This document shows, in pieces, positions 6,241 to 6,896 of a stretch of DNA of 6,896 nucleotides. The stretch's first letter is position 1; the number at the start of each line of letters is the position of its first letter. Source of the stretch: Paraglaciecola arctica (GTDB taxonomy: Bacteria; Pseudomonadota; Gammaproteobacteria; Enterobacterales; Alteromonadaceae); NCBI GenBank assembly GCA_003232445.1, contig QIJM01000531.1:1-6896 (forward strand), given 5' to 3'. The position numbers and the translations under genes are program-made. The notes below the pieces were generated by a model that did not search any database, was not told where the DNA came from, and worked only from the letters and a program-made list of their open reading frames with translations.

Positions 6241-6262
6241 TTGTCATTAGATTGTCATAATA
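6241..6262 (+). promoter_or_regulatory. Pho box (PhoB-binding site), apparently orphaned
   Basis: TTGTCAT (6241-6247) is repeated exactly at 6252-6258. Each copy is followed by four AT-rich bases (TAGA, AATA), giving two 11-base direct repeats. The known PhoB site is built of 11-base units CTGTCAT plus four A/T-rich bases; here each heptamer differs only in the first base. Such sites replace the -35 element of phosphate-starvation promoters. Read on the plus strand it points into the decayed ppx remnant. No intact gene follows it in that direction. Confidence 0.6.
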
Positions 6263-6316
6263 GCAATAGACGATGGGTAACGTTGAATATGTTAAGAGCG
6301 ATGTATACCTAATACC

Positions 6317-6558
6317 CAAAACATTGAATTACCTGAGTTTGGTCAAGAGCAACAAACCTATTGGCCACCTTAGCCAGGTTTCATCGTAAAAAAATCAAGA
6401 TGATATTTTGCCGGATATGTCCCTTATAGGCTGAAGGAAGCGATCTAAATATTCAATTCCCTAAAAGCTGGTTAGAACAAAAACCAGTTTTTAGGGCGAA
6501 TATAGAGCGTGAGTGTATTTATATCGAAGAATTAGGGCTTAATTTAACCTATGAATAA
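6317..6558 (+). pseudogene. ppx: Exopolyphosphatase (ppx) C-terminal remnant, frameshifted and internally deleted
   Basis: The 374-base gap between two intact genes holds a decayed coding sequence. Reading in order: QNIELPEFGQEQQ (6317-6355); then after a one-base slip LLATLARFHRKKIKM (6358-6402); then in another frame DILPDMSLIG (6402-6431); then NIQFPKSWLEQKPVF and NIERECIYIEELGLNLTYE ending in TAA at 6556-6558. From memory these line up in order with the C-terminal HD-like part of E. coli Ppx, which has NSDLPGFNQEQQ, ATLVRYHRKAIK, a following LP, then LRFPHDWFSQ and LEKEQEYWE. Some 35-45 residues normally present between the third and fourth blocks are missing, and the whole N-terminal actin-like domain is absent. 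Intact Ppx (~500 residues) releases phosphate from the ends of polyphosphate. Frameshifts, deletion and loss of the 5' part make this a pseudogene. Its place beside a Pho box and a phosphate transporter operon fits a former phosphate locus. Confidence 0.75.
6459..6496. repeat. 15-bp inverted repeat inside the ppx remnant
   Basis: CCCTAAAAGCTGGTT (6459-6473) pairs with AACCAGTTTTTAGGG (6482-6496) around an 8-base loop, with one G-T pair and no mismatch. It overlaps the codons for the FPKSWLEQKPVFR block of the ppx remnant. It could now serve as a transcription barrier between the GcvR-like gene and the convergent radical SAM gene, though neither side has a T run after the stem. Confidence 0.55.
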
Positions 6559-6560
6559 GT

Positions 6561-6584
6561 GATCTTAAGATCCTGATAGGATCT
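6561..6584. repeat. Two overlapping palindromes just after the ppx remnant
   Basis: GATCTTAAGATC (6561-6572) is a perfect 12-bp palindrome. It overlaps a perfect 7-bp hairpin, AGATCCT (6568-6574) with AGGATCT (6578-6584), loop GAT. The two structures cannot form at once. They lie 18-40 bases after the stop codon of the minus-strand radical SAM gene and may help end its transcript, although no T run follows. Confidence 0.4.
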
Positions 6585-6602
6585 ATATCCATACCACCTC
6601 AA

Positions 6603-6896
6603 TTACATTTCACTGCAGCTCGCGCCAAAGGCAAAACAACTGTAGCACCTGTGATGTTTCATGCTGATTTTGCGCTCTAAACTAGCGGTCAGGTTTGCCC
6701 CTAAGTCATAGTCTTGATCATCATCCACCAAAGTGCAGGCATATACCTGCATTTCACTGTCTTTTTTGATAATCATCCGCGAGCTGGCACACATAAAGGC
6801 ATTCCGTTGCTCTTCGGTTTGATAAGTGATCATACAATGTTCGGTAATGTGCGGTACGTTAGGCAATGATCCTGGTGGTAAAAAGTCGGGAAAAGC
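6603..6896 (-). CDS. Radical SAM protein, C-terminal end (partial at right edge)
   Basis: The minus-strand frame is open from the right edge to a TAA at 6603-6605, giving the last ~97 residues of a larger protein. The TTG at 6866 is an internal Leu; codons upstream (AFPDFLPPGS) continue the same frame, so the true start lies outside. Two features point to the C-terminal region of a radical SAM enzyme with an auxiliary iron-sulfur cluster. One is a CASSRMIIKKDSEMQVYAC stretch, resembling the Cys-x-n-'G.vy.C' part of SPASM/twitch-like regions, followed by a typical LVDDDQDYDLG segment. The other is a terminal RCYSCFAFGASC, a C-x2-C-x6-C arrangement. The CxxxCxxC that binds the SAM cluster would be in the missing N-terminal part. 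The substrate is unknown. It converges on the GcvR-like gene across the decayed ppx region. Confidence 0.6.
   Translation of the reverse strand, partial: AFPDFLPPGSLPNVPHITEHCMITYQTEEQRNAFMCASSRMIIKKDSEMQVYACTLVDDDQDYDLGANLTASLERKISMKHHRCYSCFAFGASCSEM

Noticed and set aside
6273..6389. 38-codon plus-strand frame starting ATG GGT AAC after the Pho box
   Set aside because: Tempting as a small PhoB-controlled peptide, but other frames over the same bases match Ppx blocks in order, and no ribosome-binding site precedes the ATG.

Overview
The window looks like a chromosomal segment of a marine gammaproteobacterium, most likely in the Alteromonadales (Alteromonas, Glaciecola or Paraglaciecola type). 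This rests on moderately AT-rich DNA, the end of a TonB-dependent receptor, a large repeat-bearing lipoprotein, a DUF47/PhoU-like plus Pit phosphate-uptake operon, a GcvR-like double-ACT protein, and a radical SAM protein whose C-terminus has a Cys-rich cluster motif. The assignment is inferred from protein character, not from a marker gene.

Layout. Positions 1-401 (+) are the C-terminal end of a TonB-dependent outer-membrane receptor, followed by a clear intrinsic terminator at 443-478. Positions 519-869 are an insertion-sequence graveyard on the minus strand. It holds the last 21 codons and outer end of an IS3-family element, interrupted by the right part of an IS200/IS605-family element that keeps only the last third of its Y1 transposase. 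A perfect 14-bp inverted repeat (869-914) sits exactly where the IS200 remnant breaks off and just behind the next gene. Positions 926-3310 (-) encode a 794-residue lipoprotein with two tandem Ig/cadherin-like domains and a long unrecognised C-terminal part.

Positions 3485-5443 (-) form a two-gene operon: a DUF47 (PhoU-like) protein and a PiT-family inorganic phosphate transporter, 12 bases apart, with the pit ribosome-binding site overlapping the upstream stop codon. Divergently, 5725-6228 (+) encodes a GcvR-like protein with two ACT domains. Positions 6229-6602 contain no intact gene. They hold a very good Pho box (6241-6262) and then a frameshifted, internally deleted remnant of the C-terminus of exopolyphosphatase Ppx (about 6317-6558). 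Positions 6603-6896 (-) are the C-terminal end of a radical SAM protein that runs off the right edge.

How it fits together. The right half is a phosphate neighbourhood: low-affinity phosphate uptake (Pit with its DUF47 partner) next to what was probably a PhoB-controlled polyphosphate locus. That locus has decayed, leaving its Pho box and the 3' end of ppx. The left half is a surface/uptake region disturbed by transposition. I see no defence system, CRISPR array or other clearly new multi-gene system. The most informative unannotated items are the ppx remnant with its orphan Pho box, the nested IS remnants, and the unassigned C-terminal part of the large lipoprotein.
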